Below, one piece after another: positions 62,648 through 64,000 of a DNA stretch of 64,000 nucleotides. The DNA comes from an uncultured Oscillospiraceae bacterium (GTDB lineage: Bacteria; Bacillota; Clostridia; Oscillospirales; Oscillospiraceae). The stretch's first letter is position 1, and each line of letters begins with the position of its first letter. Below the pieces are notes generated by a model. That model worked only from the letters and a program-made list of their open reading frames with translations, was not told the DNA's origin and did not search any database. The translations under genes and the position numbers were made by a program. Location of the stretch: the NCBI GenBank assembly GCA_947625355.1, contig CANQOA010000001.1, positions 62,001-126,000 of the forward strand, in the 5' to 3' direction.

Positions 62648-64000
62648 TCATTTTTCCTCTCCCAGCGGGATCAGGGCCGCCTGCCGCCGCCGCAGATACC
62701 ACAGCGCCGCCTGGCGCACCGGCTTTTGGAAGATGCGCTCCATGGCGGTGGCATAGGCCCGCAGCTGGGCGGTGTGCCGCTCCGGCTCCACCTGGGCGTC
62801 GGTCTTGAAGTCGATGACCGTGAGAGCGCCGTCCTCTTCGATGCAGCAGTCCACCACGCCCTGGAGCAGGATCTCCTCCCCCGCCGGTGCCTGGGGATAC
62901 CACAGCGCCGCCGGGCACAGCAGGGAGAACCGGAACTCCCGGCTCACACGGTCCGCCGCCAGCAGCCGCGCCCCCAGCTCCGAGCGGAAAAAGGCCAGGA
63001 TGTCGCCGGGGTCCACCGCCGCGGCCTGGCGTTCGTCCAGAAAGCCCATCTGTTCCAGCCGGCCGATCTCGGCGGAGATCTCCTCCGCCGAGCCGGTCCT
63101 GGCCAGATCGATGTGCTGCATCACCAGGTGAGCCGCCACGCCCCGCTCCGTCCCCGAGAGGGGCCGGGAGCTCCGGCCAAAATCGGGTCTGCGCAGCCGG
63201 CCGGTGACAGCCGGCGCCTGGGGCAGCTCCGCCGCCTCGGCGTCGGCCCCGCCGGGCGCCGCCTCCCGGACCGACGTGGCCGTGAGCTTGGAGGGCAGAA
63301 CCACCGCCGCCTCATAGGGATAGGTCCACGCCAGCCGCCGGTCCAGCGCCTCGGTCAGCGCCGGGTCCGCCGCGGGCCGCTCCGGGGCCTCCCCCGCCGG
63401 CGCATTGCCGGCCTCCATAGGCGTGGCCAGCGCCATGTCCAGCGTCCGGCCCCCGTCCGCCGCTCCGGCCAGGATGAGCCAGAAAGCGGTGTTGGGCGCA
63501 CCAGCCAGCACCCGGGGGCTGATGGGCCCCTCCGGCGGCACGTCCAGCGCCGCCAGCTTCTCCGCCGCTTTGGGCAGCGTGCATGTCATGATGAGCCGCT
63601 CCCGGGCCCGTGTCATGGCCACATACAGCACCCGCTCCTGCTCGCTCAGCTCCTCCCGCCGGCTCATCCGGTCGATGGCCCGCCAGGGCAGCGTGGGCCA
63701 CCGGACGCCCCGGAGCGGGTCCGTCATGCGCATGCCCAGCCCCAGCCGGCCGTGGCACAGCACATGGCCGCTCTGGCCATGGTTCCAGCCATGGCCGTTG
63801 TCCGCCAGGAACACCACCGGGAACTCCAGGCCTTTGGACTTGTGCACGCTCATGATCTGCACCGCGCCGCCGCTGGCCGGCGCGGGCGGCTCCATGCCCC
63901 GGCGCTCCAGCTCCCGCAGCCATCCCACGAACCGGAAAAGACCCCTTCCGCCGTCCTGCTCGAACTTCCGGGCGTATTCATAAAGCTGCATCAGCTCCCC
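62648..64000 (-). CDS. addA: ATP-dependent helicase/nuclease subunit A (AddA), 5' part outside window
   Basis: These are the C-terminal 450 codons of a UvrD-type helicase with RecB-like nuclease. Late helicase motifs are [20 protein letters not shown] (motif V region) and [20 protein letters not shown] (motif VI). The C-terminal nuclease domain has [34 protein letters not shown] (Asp...Asp-x-Lys catalytic set) and the terminal [10 protein letters not shown]. The frame is open to the last base of the window. AddAB processes double-strand breaks for recombination repair; addB would lie beyond the right edge. Confidence 0.9.
   Translation of the reverse strand, partial: GELMQLYEYARKFEQDGGRGLFRFVGWLRELERRGMEPPAPASGGAVQIMSVHKSKGLEFPVVFLADNGHGWNHGQSGHVLCHGRLGLGMRMTDPLRGVRWPTLPWRAIDRMSRREELSEQERVLYVAMTRARERLIMTCTLPKAAEKLAALDVPPEGPISPRVLAGAPNTAFWLILAGAADGGRTLDMALATPMEAGNAPAGEAPERPAADPALTEALDRRLAWTYPYEAAVVLPSKLTATSVREAAPGGADAEAAELPQAPAVTGRLRRPDFGRSSRPLSGTERGVAAHLVMQHIDLARTGSAEEISAEIGRLEQMGFLDERQAAAVDPGDILAFFRSELGARLLAADRVSREFRFSLLCPAALWYPQAPAGEEILLQGVVDCCIEEDGALTVIDFKTDAQVEPERHTAQLRAYATAMERIFQKPVRQAALWYLRRRQAALIPLGEEK

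Overview
The window looks like a GC-rich, spore-forming anaerobic member of the Clostridia, most likely a gut Oscillospiraceae (Flavonifractor/Lawsonibacter-like). This is inferred from a spoIVB homologue, a BofC-like protein, a collagen-like protein, a multi-cluster [FeFe] hydrogenase with a GltD-like partner, a tryptophan T-box controlling a Trp-type ABC transporter, AddA, PBP1A and zinc-type L31. No rRNA operon, intact tRNA or CRISPR array was found.

Bases 1 to about 12,350 are an accessory region, visibly less GC-rich than the rest. It holds the 3' part of a tyrosine integrase, an AlbA/Schlafen-type ATP-binding protein, integrase-arm-like direct repeats, a decayed tRNA-Arg(CCU) plus a second tRNA-Arg fragment, a complete overlapping Wadjet operon (jetA-jetB-jetC-jetD, minus strand), a DUF5348 gene, two small unknown genes and a large serine recombinase. 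The recombinase gene runs into the 3' end of spoIVB. SpoIVB keeps its signal region, PDZ domain and GMSGSPI serine motif but loses its normal C-terminus exactly where a near-perfect dyad (8-bp arms around a 2-bp centre) sits. A Wadjet-bearing element therefore interrupts a sporulation checkpoint protease. The other spoIVB fragment is not in the window, so the element continues past the left edge.

From 13 to 35 kb the region looks chromosomal: GH13 amylase-type enzyme, LURP-one-like protein, a three-gene ABC importer whose ATPase has a large internal insertion, an esterase, alanine dehydrogenase, a NuoF/GltD fusion flavoprotein with an [FeFe] hydrogenase, an XRE membrane regulator, a PflA-like radical SAM protein, an XRE regulator plus ABC exporter, GNAT, MATE, DUF523, TrmO, DUF378 and a collagen-like protein.

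At 35.6-37.7 kb a second, very small element (serine recombinase plus a DUF6870-like protein) abuts the 3' end of the collagen-like gene. It is followed by about 490 bp of non-coding, hairpin-rich sequence.

From 38 to 64 kb the genes are housekeeping and cell-envelope: a Pro/Thr-rich anchored protein, an LtaS-like protein lacking the catalytic Thr, release factor 3, a T-box-controlled Trp-type transporter, PsuG, AlaX, a lipoprotein, a 6S-like RNA, DUF1292, a BofC-like protein, PBP1A, an SH3/NlpC hydrolase, DegV, a csaB-S9 peptidase-nfo operon, a histidine phosphatase-GNAT fusion, a metallophosphatase, L31 and the C-terminal part of AddA at the right edge.
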